A DNA stretch of 64,000 nucleotides from Monosporascus cannonballus (GCA_004154925.1 QJNS01000001.1:930001-994000), one strand, 5' to 3'; counted from the stretch's first letter, positions 12,401 through 26,636 are shown. Translations and numbers: made by a program. The notes: a model not told the origin generated them from the letters alone.

Positions 12401-13158
12401 TTGTTATATCCTAAACGTAAAACATATTAACTTTTTTTCTTTTATCGTTTTTCAAATTATTAATTATTAATATTAATTACCTTTATAATATATTAATTTA
12501 AAGTAATTAATCGTTTAATTCGAATAATCTTATTTTTTATATTATCTTTTAACCTTTTATAAAATATGTCGATAAGGACGTCGGCCTTGTTATTTCCTTA
12601 TCCAGCCCTAGCCGTAAAACTTTTAAAAATTACGGCATATTTGAACGCGGATCCTTTTTATTAAAATTGTAAAAATTATTAGGCCGCAAATTGTTTTTTA
12701 TCCGGATTACCGAAATTATCGCGCATTTTATTTTCGAAATTAATATAAAATAAAAAAATTTTATTAATAAAATCCTTTTTATTCGATTTTCCTATTTCTA
12801 GAAACTTTCTTATAATAGGTTTAAACTAATTAATAATATATTCTATTAGATATATTTTTATTGCTAAAACCTGATTTGCAGGGTTATTAAGGTTTAAGAA
12901 ATAAAAGTAAACCCGTATCTAAATTAAAAAAGTTTAAAAGTTACCTTTTTTATTATAGGGTTCTAGCTTTTTGGGCTTTATGCGAGCGAGAAAGGTTTAA
13001 ACCAATAACGTAGCCCTGATTTATGGGATTTTTTTTTCCAGTTCCCGAATTCGAGCCTGAAGTTATTAAGTAGGTATTTTCTAAATGTTGGTTGATATTT
13101 TGACAATATTAAATATTGCTTAAAGTCCGACGGTATTACTGAACAAAAGTTTATAACG

Positions 13159-13590
13159 TATAACGGCTAAACGGTTTAACTAATTATTAAACCTTAAGTC
13201 GACGGGTTTATGTTAATAAAAATATCGCAAGAATTTAAGTAATAAATATAATAACGTATTATATTTTGTAATACCAAAAATGCCTTAGGTAACGATATTA
13301 TATTGTAAATAATTAATATCAATAAGTATTGCAAATTAAAGTTATCTAAATTATGGAATTAATAAGTGTATATATTTTGATTTTCCCGTCCTTATCGAGC
13401 CTGGCTTTATGGGCTTTATGATCGATCTTGTCGAGCCTGGCTTTATGGGCTTTATGATTGATCCTGTCGAGCCTGGCTTTATAGGCTCTATGATTGATCC
13501 TGTCGAGCCATTACGTCACTCGACCCATATGGCTTAGTCATTTTCCTGTTATGATCGTTTTCCGAGGCCGCAGCCTGTCGGGTCATAATA
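13159..13590 (-). repeat. Gypsy LTR (5' LTR on minus strand), uninterrupted copy
   Basis: 432 bp; serves as the reference that reveals the insertion in the other LTR. It is followed by the TTAGC duplication. Confidence 0.9.
13397..13504. repeat. three 36-bp tandem units inside the Gypsy LTR
   Basis: Units start GAGCCTGGCTTTATGGGC at 13397, 13433 and 13469, with a partial fourth at 13505. The same array, more mutated, is in the other LTR at about 7013-7120, so it belonged to the element when it inserted. Confidence 0.9.
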
Positions 13591-13595
13591 TTAGC

Positions 13596-14990
13596 TTATT
13601 AGGTTATCGTATAAGATTAATTAAATTATGTATCATTTTATTCGCAATTCCGCTTATACGTATAACGCTTCCTAATTAATAACGGTAACCTTAAACGCTT
13701 AAAAAAAGTTAAGTAGCCCGATTTTTATATCGCTATTATGAAATTAGAACTTTTAAAGGCACGATAATCAATTATAAGCGTTTAAATAGCATTTCTCCGG
13801 CTTTTACTTACGTTTTATTCCAACGTTTCGCTTTGTCGGGGGCTAAAATTATTAAGTGGAAAAATCTATATAACGTAAACGAAATTGGAATAATAAAAGA
13901 TATAGGTAAGAATTATTCTGTTTTCGGAAAAGCCTTTAGAAAAAGTATTTTTTTGAAAAATGCGTTTCAAAGGAAATAGATTATTAAAATTGCATATGTT
14001 AATATTAACGAACGTTCGTTATTACCTGTCGTAATTTTCAATAATATTAATATATAATAATAATAATAATTTCTTAATTCGGACGTTAAAACATGTATAA
14101 ATTAGTACTTTATTATATTAAAAAATTGCTAAACGAATACCGAAACCTGTTTAAAATAATTTCGTAAGGTTTTTATTCTCTATATTAAACTGGAAAACTC
14201 GAACAAATAAAAACTATTAATAATTAACGACCATAATAATCTTATTATTAAGGAATTTATATAGATATATTTTTAAAACAAAATATGCATTATTTTTCTA
14301 TTTACTTCCGTTTTTATATCTTTTAACCTTTTAATATCAATATATTTGCTACCCTGAAATGGAAATATTATTACTGATTTCGCAAACGTTATTATAGGCG
14401 GGCTTTCGAAATTATAAATAAAACTAATTTTTAGACGTTTATAAAGATATAAAAAATTCAATAATAACCTTAAAATATATTATAAAGGGCTAAAAAATAA
14501 CAGGTTTACGTCCTATTAATAAAAGAAAGATATTAAATAACAGGTACATCAGAGAAAAAAGGGCGATAACGAATACATCTGTCTCAAGATCAATTCGTAC
14601 TCCAAAACGTCTTTTTTTAGCCAGATAACTGCTTTAAGTATTAAAACGCCCAAATTATTCAGGGAATTAACCCGGCTCGAAAAATCCTTAGTAGAAATTG
14701 ATCTAACGTACGGAATTTTTACCGTATTTCTTTTGTTCCATAAGTTCGCCAAGGCCCTTGACGATAAAACCGCCAAGTTTTTGCCGCCGAGATTTATAAT
14801 AGCTAATTAACTGCAGCCCTTAAAAAAACAAAACCCAAAAAAGGTAAAAAATGTAGCCCGAACCAAATAAGGACTTTGTAAAAATGATCTCGGTCAAGGT
14901 AAACGTAAGGCGAAAGGCCTCTGCGAAAGGACGTTCCATCGTTATTCGGAAAAATTAAGAACAAAACGAGCCTTCCGAAAGCGAAAAAGA
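13596..14990 (+). pseudogene. Fot1/pogo transposase, central and C-terminal remnant
   Basis: This continues the frame broken at 5250. At about 13869-13960 the plus strand reads YNVNEIGII, then FGKAFRKSIFLKNAFQRK, matching the first catalytic-Asp region of DDE_1 transposases with Asn in place of Asp. At 14211-14261, KLLIINDHNNLIIKEFI matches the second catalytic block, where LIxDGHxSH is usual. FLFTSVF followed by LLISIYLLP near 14295-14360 fits the third block. The 14640-14960 region reads like the basic, Lys-rich C-terminus of this family (RELTRLEKSLVEI, then KKVKNVARTK). Stops and substitutions make it non-functional. Confidence 0.78.
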
Positions 14991-15108
14991 TAACGAGGTA
15001 AAACTGGATTGCATCTTTCTACGCTTTATTTAATATGGAATCAATTAAGTGGTTGTTGAGATATTGTTATTTGTATGGAAAGGTTGTTGTGGCGATGGCT
15101 TCAAAAAT

Positions 15109-15152
15109 GGGTGGCGCGTTGATGGGGTGGCCCGCTCGTGGGGGGGCCATCT
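15109..15152 (-). repeat. right terminal inverted repeat of the Fot1-like element
   Basis: Complement of 4895-4938; followed by the TA target duplication at 15153-15154. Confidence 0.88.
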
Positions 15153-15154
15153 TA

Positions 15155-15429
15155 TAGTGATGCCAAGATTTACCTTACTGCGGGGTTCAAGTGGCCTGCG
15201 CCGTGCCTAAAGCAGTTTTTCTCCGAGAGAAGGTCTCAGATCACATTCAGGGTGAAGAGCGAACTAGACTAAAGCCGTCAATATAGGTCGATTGCCGGAA
15301 TTCCATATTGGTTTCACATTGCCTCATCGTGATCAGGACCCCATTTTGGAGGTTGTGGCTGCGCCTGCGGCGCAGCAGCCGTAGCCATAGCTATAGCTTT
15401 TAATCAAGAAATATCTGTCAGGGGTTCAA
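15155..15429. other. GC-normal spacer with a hairpin
   Basis: Before the transposon arrived this joined the sequence downstream of the kynurenine monooxygenase gene. No gene seen. GCTGCGCC at 15358-15365 pairs perfectly with GGCGCAGC at 15369-15376 across a 3-nt loop, about 50 bp before the composition collapses to AT-rich. Confidence 0.6.
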
Positions 15430-18400
15430 TATATCAGCTAAACTCCTTTAAGAATAATACCTACAAAAATAACAAAATTTCTAAAATAAGGCCTAATAGC
15501 AAGTTATAATTTTTTCGTTTTATTTAATACGTTTTTATACAAATTCGTAAAAATTATTAATATTAATTTTAATAATATATATTAATTATAAAATTCCTAT
15601 TATTTTAACTTATATAACTTAATCTAAAATTAAAAGTTTTATTTTTTAATATAATAATAATTTTAATAATTACGAAATAAAAATTATTACAATAAAAAAA
15701 TAACCTAAAATCCCAATTAATATATATTATAACTTTTTAATTTTTTTAGGTTAATATAATAATAATGTATAAGGTTTAAAATGGTTTGTAATAAATCCCG
15801 AAATATATTTTTTTCTTAATTAATTAAATACGGGTAATATATTTAAAAATTTGAAATAAATATTTTAAACCTTTAAGTATTTAATGTTTTAAAACAAAAC
15901 GTATATTTTTATCCGATATTTTTATTAGTTTTTTATTAATATATATATAATTAATTTATATATTAATATTATATGTATGGCCGATAACGTTATAAAAACT
16001 TTACGCCGTTAATTTATTTACTTTATATTAAGCGTTATATTTAATAAATAAGGCCGTATTTTACAAAAAAAAATTAATACGGTATATAATTTGGTTTTCG
16101 AAAAACTTAATATTTTTTTTATTTTTAAAAAATTTGGAAAATTTTTTAATTATTTAAATTTTTTAATTAATAATTAATTTAATTATTATTTACATTGAAT
16201 TATTAATTAAACTAATAAAAAATAATAAGTTTTTATAATAATAATTTTATATTTTATTTTTATTTTAATATCCGTAAATACGAAAAATTTTAATGTAAAA
16301 ATATTTAACCGGATAATTGCAAGATAATATAATTATATTATTTTTAATTTTAAATAAATATTAAACGATTAATTTCAAATTATTATATAAAATTTTATTT
16401 TTAAATAATAATAAAATTTAATTAATATTAACGAAATATATTTATTATTAAAATAAAAAAGGTTTCGGCTTAAATATATTAATATCCATAATTTATATTT
16501 TATTTTTTTATTTATATATATTAATTTATGTATATAATAATTATTAATAACGTTATAAATAAAACAATTGCAAAATATAACGGTTTTCGTTAAATCGGCG
16601 GCTTCATTAAATATAATTATAAGGTGGAAATCCGGTATTTTAATATTAATTATTTCGAAATTAATATTATTATTTTCTTAATTCCCAGAAATTAACGTTC
16701 GAATCAAACATATTTAAAGTTTTTTAATAATTAATATATTTACATTATTAAATAATTTTTTAAATTTAATTTGATAATTTATGTTTTATTATTAAAATTA
16801 TTATTTATATTAATAATAAGGCGAAAATTATAAATATTACTAATATATAATTAAAATTATAATAAATCAGGGATATTTATTAAAGGTTATAAAAAACTAT
16901 TAAATTTTATAATTTTAAAATATTTTACGGGAAGTAAATTTAGTATATAATAATTTCAAATAATTAAACAATTTTATTCATATTGTTATATTTATTATTG
17001 TATTTAAATTAAATACAAATATTCCGAATATTAATTAAATAATATAATAAAATATATTATAAAAGTTTTCGATTAAGGATTTATAATAATAATTTAGTTA
17101 AATAATTCGTAATTATAAATAATTAAACATAATTAGTTATAAATAAATTACATTATTTATACCTTATTAAGCGTTTAATAAATATAAAATTAAATTATTT
17201 ATTTTAAAAAAAGCTGATATAACGAAAACGATTTAGGCTTAATAAATTAAAAATTATATTATTTATAAAAATATAAAAATCGTAATAAAAACGACGTAAC
17301 GAATTCGGATAATAAAAAAACGATACGTAATTTATCGCGAATAATCTTAATTAAGGTAAAATAATTATTAAATCTTAATTTTACTTTTTGGCCGGCTAAA
17401 ATATTATTTATAAATTTTCGAAATAAAATAATTTTAATTTATAATACGGAATACAAATAAGGCCTTAATAATACGCATTATTTAATAACAAATATATACA
17501 TAAAGCGATTTTGGTATATTTGAAAAAAAAATTATTATACTGAAAAAAAACCATAATAACCTAATTCCCGCTGGACCTTATTATAACATATATATGCTTA
17601 ATTTCCTTTATATATCTGAATTTTTAAATTCGAAAGTATTTACGTAAAAATATTTCAAAGCTGGTTTAGTAAAGGCGGTTATTTAAAAAATAATAAAATC
17701 TTAATATAAATAATAGGCGAATAAATTATTTTTTATATAGTTATTTCCGTTTAGTAATAAAAAAATAAAATAAATATTTATTTTTATTAAATTTAAAGAA
17801 TTTTAATTTAATAAATTTCCGAATGTGTTAAACGCAATTAAAGGTTTATATTTAGTTTAAAATATAATTAAATTAATTAAGGCGGTCCCCGGTTTTAATA
17901 AATAACCATATTAGGATATTTTAAAAAACTGCTTATTTTTTATATTATATATAATATACGAAAAAAATTATACTTTTAATTTTATAAAAAACATAAGTAA
18001 CTTTTCATAAACGGCAAAATTTATTTAATTGGAAATAACGGCGCCATATCTTTTTACCGTAAACCAATCTATATAAATTACGGATTATTATTGCGTTATA
18101 AACTTAATAAATATCGGAAAAAATTATAAAACTACCTTAATTTGCGCTTTATCTTAATTCAAGCATATCGTATATAGTTATTTAGTTTAAATTGGTAATT
18201 AATGGTTTAACGGTAATCCTAATAATTTAAATATTAAACCGGCATATAATTTATATATTATCATAATGTAAAGTCGTAATTTCAGCTATAGTAATGCCTA
18301 TACTTATATATGTAATTCGCGACGTATTAAGTAATCCTAATTAAAATTTTATTTCGTTTCCTTTATTTATAATATTAACGCAAAATTTATCTTTTTTAAA

Positions 18401-21400
18401 TATTTTTTTATTTTCTAACCCCGCTTTCGTCTCCGTATTTATATTTATATAATTCGTTTGCTTTTATTATTACCGGAATCGCCGGGATCGCCAAAACGTA
18501 ATAATCCGTAACCCGATATTATAAATAATATATCGGAAAAAAAATCGAAATAATAATCCTTATTAAAATTAAAGAATTACGTATTATGAATAAACGGTAC
18601 TTATTAGATAATAATATTAATAACAAATTAAAAAATAATTATAATATTAGGTTAAAAAGTAAAAAACGAAATTCTGCCGGTCTTAATTAAAATTGATAAT
18701 AAAAAATATGTTCGGCTTTAGCGTAATATTACGGTCGTAAAATGCGATAATTATAAATATTTACATAATATTAATTAAAGTTATTAATATATTATTTACT
18801 TATTAAATTCGTTATTCTTATTAATTTTTAATTTATTAAATTTTATACGGGATATTAATTTAATTTAATCCGGGTTAATTATATACTATTATAAATATAT
18901 AATAAATTTTTAATTAAAAAAATTAACAAAATGTTATATTACGTAATTCGAATTATAATTTATCGTAATTATTAACAAATTACCTTTTTAACTCTTAGCC
19001 CTTAATTTATAACGTTAAACTAAAAGTTTTTAAATTTTATTTTCTGGTTTTTTTTCTTTAAATTCGTTATGTTAGTTTTTAAAATATTTTTATCTTTTTT
19101 AATTTTTAAAATATTTTAATTTAAGTTAAATAATTAAGATAAATAATCGGTTATACGGATAAATAAATAATATAAATAATTTTCGCCAATATTAAAAAAG
19201 TTATTTTTTCGTTATTAATATAGTTATTCCGGCATCCGTTTTCTTTTAAATATTAATTCGAAACGTTTAAAATTCCGGGTTTATAATAAATTCTTATTAA
19301 TTATACTTTATAACTTTATCTTTTTATAATTAAGATTAATATTTGTCGGCAAACGGTCTTAATTAATATTTTTCGAAGCCGTCCGTATATCTTATTATTA
19401 TTTTGTTAAAAATTTTGGTAATTTTTTTTTTCGAATTCAGGCTTTTTAGTTCTTTTAATAAAAGTCGACGGCCGGATTTAGCTTTTTTTACCGCGTTTTC
19501 CTTTTGTCGGCGTAATTAGGTCCCCGGTTAGTTCTAGAGATTTCTTTATTTTTTCCCCGGCTAATTTTAAGAATTCTTTTATATTAAAATTTTATATAAA
19601 TATAATAATAATGGCATATTCTAGGTAACCGCTAAAATCATTAATATTAATACCGAATATATTGCGGTATTTAAAAATCCAATTTTAATATAAAATTATT
19701 TATTCGGCAACCAATTACGTAAAATTACGGATTTTTCTTTTGCCTAATATTATGAAAATAATATTTATATAATATATATTACAGGTTATATTACGGTTTG
19801 GTATTTTTCGTAATCGAAACCATAAAAATATTATATTTCTGGTATTATTTATATTATATATATTATTATATATTATAAATTCTCGAAAATAATTAACGGC
19901 CCAAATTATATATTTTTTAAAAAAATATTTGCCGGTTAAATTTATAATATAAAGGACGTTTATTTTACAATTTTCAAAACTTATTATCTAATAATCCGTA
20001 TTATCCGTATCGATAATTTTATTATTATATTTTGATATAAGGAGAAGAATAAATAATACTATATATTTTTAATAACATTTTCGGAATTTAATAAAAACGA
20101 AATTTAAAAATTATTAAAATATATAAATACATTTTTATTAACCTTTTATAAATTATATATATATAATTAAGGTTTTAGAATAGTTATTTGAATATTATTG
20201 TAGAATTATCGTAAATAGAATATGAGTTAATATATATATAATAGTAAATAATATATGTTTTTTGGTATATATTAATAAAATTTATCTTATAAAAGCCTTA
20301 TAATATTAAGATTTTATCGAATAATTATTTAACTTAAGAAAAATTTATTTTATAAATTAGGACAAGATTTAGAAAAATAATATATGTAATAAAAACTAAA
20401 GTACGGAAAATAACGCCATAATTAATATAATTTATATCGAAAATTAACTTAACGCCGTTATAATCTTTATATAGGTTTTAATTTTTTACTAAATTATTAT
20501 ATATTTTCCGCATATAATTAATATATTTTGTTTTATTAACTAATAATAATATTATTATAATAATTATATAATATTAAATATATATAAATAAGTAATTATA
20601 ATTAGAAAACTTAATAATATTATAAATTTATTAATATAAATTCGGCCTAATTAAAATTCAAAATACAAATAAAAAATAAAAAATATGATGAATAAAATAA
20701 GAAATATAAAATATAAAAAATAAAATAAAATTTATATATTAAATAAGTATTAAATATATTATTAGTATAAAAAAGAAATATATAAGAATTTATAATATAC
20801 GAATAAACATTATAAATAATTAATAAGTTATAAAAATACTTTAAGATAATATATATAATTAAGATTAAAATATATATAAATTTTAGGAATATATAATTAT
20901 CAATATATAAATTATTGAATTTATATATATTATTAAATATAAATAAAAAAAATTAACATTATTTTCTTATAACAAAATAATAATATATAAGAAAAACCCT
21001 TAATAATTATATGCCAATTATATGAAATTTATATTTTATTGTAAATTTTTTAATATAATTTATAAAAGTATTTGGATTAAATATATGTTAAATATAATTA
21101 TTATAATTATTTAATATATAATTAATATTATGTACTTAATTATAATTTTTATAATTCCAAAAACCTATTATATTTTAATATATAAAATTATGTTATTTAC
21201 GATATAATAATTATTAATTAATTGTTTTCATTTAATACCCGAAATTTATATTATAATATATATTTTTATATATTTTATAATATTACAAAAGGTAAATAAA
21301 TTTTTTGCCAATATAAGAAAGGTAATTTCCGTTATAATTTCTGATAATATATTTCGAATAAATTTAAAAAACTTTATTCGCCCGGTTAAAAAAATTAAAT

Positions 21401-24400
21401 TCGCTAATAATATTCCCGAAAAATAACTTACTTTTAAAAAATAATTTACTCCTAAAACATAATTTCAAAAATAAGTAACAAAATTTCGGACCAAAAAACA
21501 ACCGGAACAAATATCAATATAAAAATAATTTGTTCTTAAAAAATAACCTTAAAAATAAGTAATAAAATTTCTAACCAAAAAATAATTAAAACCGGTATTA
21601 AAATAATTTATAATAAGGCAAAATTAAGAACGTAATCTGAAATAAAATATTTTTCTATTAATTAAATAATATATAATTATTTTAAGATATAAGATATTTT
21701 TTACGAAAAATATATATTATATGTAATTAATTTTAAATATTAGGTATATATTATAAAATTATATTATTATAACGGAAGATTTAAAAAATAAATATCTTAT
21801 ATTTTGCCATTAATATAAATATATTTTAAACGAAAAAATCTTAAAATTATTAAAAATTTATAAATTCGATAATAATAAGAACAATTTATATGATAAATAA
21901 AAATGTTTATTATAAAAAAATACGCTATTTATATAAATATTAAATATTAATAATATAATTTAAAATGTTTTGCGTAATAATAATTAATAAAATAAGATTT
22001 ACGTTATAATAAATTATACCGGCCTTAAATATGATTAAATTATTAAATTAATTACGGACTTTTAATTAATTATAACTTTTACAATTTAGCAAAAACATTA
22101 CATAAATTAAATAATATATAAATAATACGAAAAAAGGTTTATAATTTTATAAACCTGGCCATTTAATTAAAAAAATACATATTATATAATTATTTTATAA
22201 ATATTATAAATTAAGAAATTATATGGGTAATAAATATGCAAATTATATATAAAAACGTAATAAACAATATTTATACGTAATCTCTAAATATTCGGCATTA
22301 TTATATATTTTAAATAAAAGTTTTTAAAAAAGTTTAAACGCAAATATTACGCTTAAAATACACAAAGTTTTAGGATACGAAAATATAAAAACAATTATTA
22401 ATATATAAGTTATAATAACGCGCGAAAAAAAGTAAAACGAAAAGAAAAATCTCAGAAAATATTTTAAAACGTTAATTAAGAAATTAATTACAAACGAAAT
22501 ATACGGATTAACCCGAAATTATGCGTTATATTTAATTATAAATAATATAATATTTTTATATACTTTTACGAAAAATAAAATATTTAAACGAAATATAATG
22601 AATTAAAATGCGGTAAATTATAAATTTAATTATTTATATAACTTTTATTAATAATTATACCGCATATTATGTTATAAAATATTATTTTTATCCGTAATTT
22701 TGTTACTAAAAATAAATAAATTATATTAATATAATAATTAAATAATTAAAATAATATATAACCTAATTCCGAAATTAATTAATTAAAATTACGTAAATAA
22801 TAAAATTATATTAATATTATAATTATAATATAAATGCTATATTATTTATAAAAAAGTACAAAATAATAATAAAAATAAAAAACTATATTAACAGTTTGTT
22901 TTTATTTAACAAATCTTTATTTTATTTATTTAATAATAATAATGACGATAATTAATCGCTTTAATCAAAATTATTAATTAAGTTATTAATAATTTATATT
23001 ATAAGATTATAACTTTTTTTATATAAGATATTACGGTTATTCGGAACCAAATTATCTTTAATAAATTCGATATTAAAAGTTTTTCGGGTAATTATATTAA
23101 AGTTATTTATAAATTAATTTTTGTTTTTTGCTATATTTAATTAAATAAGTTTATTTCCATTATTAACAACAAGTACGGTATTATTAAATTTAATAAATTT
23201 AATTTTTATATTTTTACGGCCCGCGGCCAAAATATTTTCGGAATCCCAGCCGTCCTTAAGTCCAAAACGGATATCCCTTAATAAATCAAAAATTTCGAAA
23301 TAAAAAATAAACGTATTCGAAAATTTTGTTGCGAAAATCCCGAATAACATAATATTTATTTTGCGAAAAAACATAACGGGCATAAAATTCGCATTATAAA
23401 AATATACGGTACTTAATTAAAAACAAATTTTGGAAAAAAATAATATTAACATTATATGTATTATATCTTAACTGGCGGAATTTATTAATAATCTATAAAT
23501 TATAATATTCGCCTTTTTAATTAAATATTTTTTATATTTTTTTCTTAAATTTTATCGGAACCAAATTTAATATTAAGATCGAATTAATAAGTATTTAATT
23601 TAATATTATAAAACATAATATTTAATTAAAATAAAATATTTTTTACGATAATTAAATTAACCGACCTTATAAAAAAATTATATTCGTATTAATTACTTAA
23701 TATAATAAATATTATTATATCGTATAATATATAAAAAGTATAAATAAATTTAAGTTTTTTTTAAAAGAAATAACGATAATTTCGAAATTTTTTATTAATA
23801 AAAACAATATTAATTAATAATTAATTATTATTTTTAATAAGGTTAAAAGAATTGTTGCCTTATCGAATATCGGCCGTATTAAAAATATTTCCGGTTCCGT
23901 AATTATTTGATAAAAAAGCCTTGTTTGATATATTTTAATTAAAATTGTATTATTTAAAAAATAATACAAATAAATTATATTTCCGAATTAAAAAATAAAA
24001 TATTTACAAATTATTTATTAAATTTTTTATATTACAAAATAACATATTATTAACAAATAATAATAGAAAATCTTTATCGGAAAACTCCAAATTTATTTAC
24101 ATATCTTAATTAAAACCTTACGATATTTTTTTATTTACCTAGCACGACCAAAATATTTAAAAATTACTTTATATATAATAAATTCAAATTCGGCGACGGT
24201 TAACTAAAAATATATATATTTTATAAATTCGGTAAATTCAGTTTTTAAAAAAATTTCGATTAAAATATTCCGGAAAACTTTATATACGTTAAATATTTTT
24301 ATTATCAATAATCCGTATTAAATACGTAATTTCTGCAAAAATAACGGAAATATATAAATATTATATATATAAAAAATAAAAATTCGGAAAAATAAAATTT

Positions 24401-26127
24401 CGGCGATTTTTATTATAATTATATTATTTTATTTAAAAATTAATAATTTCTTTCCAAAATTATTTATAATTTATACTTTCCGGTTATGTTATCGGGCTAA
24501 TAAATATATATAAATATAAGCAATAAAAGTATTTATATATAAAATAAAATAAAAATAAAAAGAAATTATTGTTTTTTATCGTATAAATCGGTTAGTTCGG
24601 CTTAATTAATCTATATTTTCCAAATAAAATTAATTATTTTTTAATTTTTATAAATAAGATAAAAATATTGCAAAAATTTATAAAATCATTTTTTTAAATT
24701 TATATATTTTTTAAAAAAAATTAATAAATATTATAAATATTATTAATAATATTTTTATCTTCGTTAATTATATTTAACGAAATTAAATGGCATTTATTAT
24801 ACGGAATACGTTTTAATTTAGGAAAATCGAAAAAAATTTATTTATTATATTTATAAAATATATTAATAACAATTAGTAAATATTATTAAATATTATTATA
24901 ACGTTTTATAAAATTATTTTATTTTATAATATTAATTAAGTTAAAATATAAATTTTTTTAAAAAAAAAATATAATTATAATAATAAATAAAAACGGTAAT
25001 AATATTCCGTATAATAATACCGTATCGAAACATTATATTACGAATATAATTTTAAATACTAAAATTATTATATTAAAATACGATATCGCCTTATTATATT
25101 TGATTGTAAAATATAATTTATTTTAATTAAAATTATATAATTACAAAAAAATTAAATAATTACTTTAATTTTTTCTGTTAACCGAATTATATCTTTATTT
25201 AACGTATAATAATTTTCGTAAATATTTAACCTTTTTAATATATTAATATTATTCCGAAATAAATTTAAAAATAATAAAAATCTCTTTAATAAATAAGATA
25301 AATAATTACCGTTAATTTTAGAAATTATTTTAACTATAATAATTAGGATTATAAAAAATATATAAAAATATCCGGATTATTATTATTATAAAAATTTTTT
25401 ATTTTTCGTTTCGTATTATATAATTGCTATTTTTTAAAAATATATATATATATATAATTATTTAATTTAAAAATTTAAATTAATTAAAAGTAAATATTTT
25501 TATAAAATATTAATTTTTGTCCAAAATAATATAAATTATTTTAATTTCGAATACTATTTTTTAACGAATAACAGAATCCAGGTTTTTTTGCAAAAATTAT
25601 AAATTTTTAATATAATATATTATAATATTTGCGTATAACGTAATTTTAATTAACCGGAATTAAAATTTTTTATTAATTTTTATATATTAATAACTTTTCG
25701 TATATTTATTTTTTAAAACGTTAATTAATTACTTAATTTAAACGATTAAACTAATAATTCGACTTAAATCGTCGTAAAAAACTTAATTATAAATAAAATT
25801 TTTAAACGTTATATTAATTTTTTACATTAATATTAAAAATTTAAAATATGCGTATATATATTTTATTTTAAAGGTATAACCCGGTAAAACTGGAAAAATT
25901 CGGATTTATTATATTTTAAAAAAGAAAATAATAACGTAATAGATTCGAGTTATAATTATTATACGTATTAAAACCAAAATAATATTAATAATAAGTTATA
26001 ATAAAAATAACGGTATATATATATATATTTATTAAAAAAATATTTTGTTATTAAGTTATTACGGATTTTCGTTTTTTTTAAAAAAATAAATATATTAAAC
26101 GAAACCGTTTTTACGTAATTATAACTT
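15430..26127. other. 10.7-kb AT-rich block, no recognisable content
   Basis: Extremely AT-rich, with stops in all frames every few codons; the longest open frame (23141-23383, minus, 80 aa) matches nothing I know. The residual GC is largely in CG dinucleotides, and TpA is very frequent, as expected of DNA saturated by RIP. I found no LTR pair, inverted repeat or pol motif by eye. It is presumably one or more old transposons; a centromeric or heterochromatic role is possible but unsupported. Confidence 0.6.
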
Positions 26128-26256
26128 AGGCCTTGTTAGCTCGTTACGGGGATTTGGGATTTGATTAATTAATATTTAGCGTTATGGAGCGGTACTTGAG
26201 TGACTTTGAAGAAATTGGGAAAACGAGCCAGGGAGGCCTGAGCTAGCTGAGGTAAG
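26128..26256. repeat. short inverted-repeat element, copy 1 (MITE-like)
   Basis: Begins AGGCCTTGTTAGCTCGTTAC and ends with AAACGAGCCAGGGAGGCCTG and a tail AGCTAGCTGAGGTAAG, so the ends are imperfect inverted repeats. Copy 2 is at 26637-26739 in the same orientation. This copy marks the right edge of the AT-rich block and is more AT-rich internally. Confidence 0.65.
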
Positions 26257-26636
26257 TTTCACAGATATATTTTCGCGAGACAGATGGATTGAATTTATAT
26301 CGGAAAGTTAGGAATCCCATAAGTCAGTTTTCTAGCACTGGTGGGCCGCCCCAGATTTCCATGTCGTCGCCTCCTGAGCCGAAACCGAACAACTCGGCTC
26401 CGGAAGGAGAAAATGCGACGGTCGGGAGTATGTTGGCGGAAATGCTAGTTAATACGCAATCTGTCAGCTAGCTGGGGGGTGCGGAGCGCTCCCCATATAC
26501 GGAAAGGTTCCATACTGATCGGCTCATATATGTTCCGTGGCTAAGCTACTTAGAGTTGTACGCGTGCGATAGTACCTACAACTTAACTGAATACAACAAC
26601 ACAACTGATGTCCCCTATATCTGACAACTCCAACTC
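26257..26636. other. segment between the two short repeat copies
   Basis: GC-normal, with one small plus-strand frame (26289-26471, 60 aa, Ser/Pro-rich) that I do not recognise. It could be the body of a small element flanked by its repeats, or simply host sequence between two insertions. Confidence 0.3.

Larger units (their letters stand above)
5256..13590 (-). mobile_element. Ty3/Gypsy LTR retrotransposon, RIP-degraded, with a nested LTR element
   Basis: Two LTRs (5256-7206, itself interrupted, and 13159-13590) are each 432 bp once the nested insertion is removed. They start TGTGACGG (TATAACGG in the right copy) and end CATAATA, as expected if a terminal CA became TA by RIP. TTAGC is duplicated at 5251-5255 and 13591-13595. 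The element is 6816 bp without the nested insertion, typical for Gypsy. Coding remnants run on the minus strand, and a purine tract (minus strand, about 7211-7222) lies next to the 7206 LTR end, where a minus-strand element would have its polypurine tract. Confidence 0.92.
4895..15152 (+). mobile_element. Fot1/pogo-type DNA transposon, interrupted by a nested Gypsy element
   Basis: Terminal inverted repeats start AGATGGCCCCCCCACGA at 4895 and end with its complement at 15152, each flanked by a TA dinucleotide (4893-4894 and 15153-15154), the target duplication of Tc1/mariner-pogo elements. Over about 44 bp the repeats differ mainly by A for G in the left copy. Without the inserted Gypsy element and its 5-bp duplication (8340 bp) the element is 1918 bp, close to the usual size of Fot1-type elements. 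Plus-strand transposase remnants lie on both sides of the insertion. The copy is inactive: the DDE residues and frame are mutated. Confidence 0.88.

Noticed and set aside
7013..13504. CRISPR-like direct repeats at 7013-7120 and 13397-13504
   Set aside because: The units are contiguous 36-bp tandem repeats without spacers and lie inside retrotransposon LTRs.
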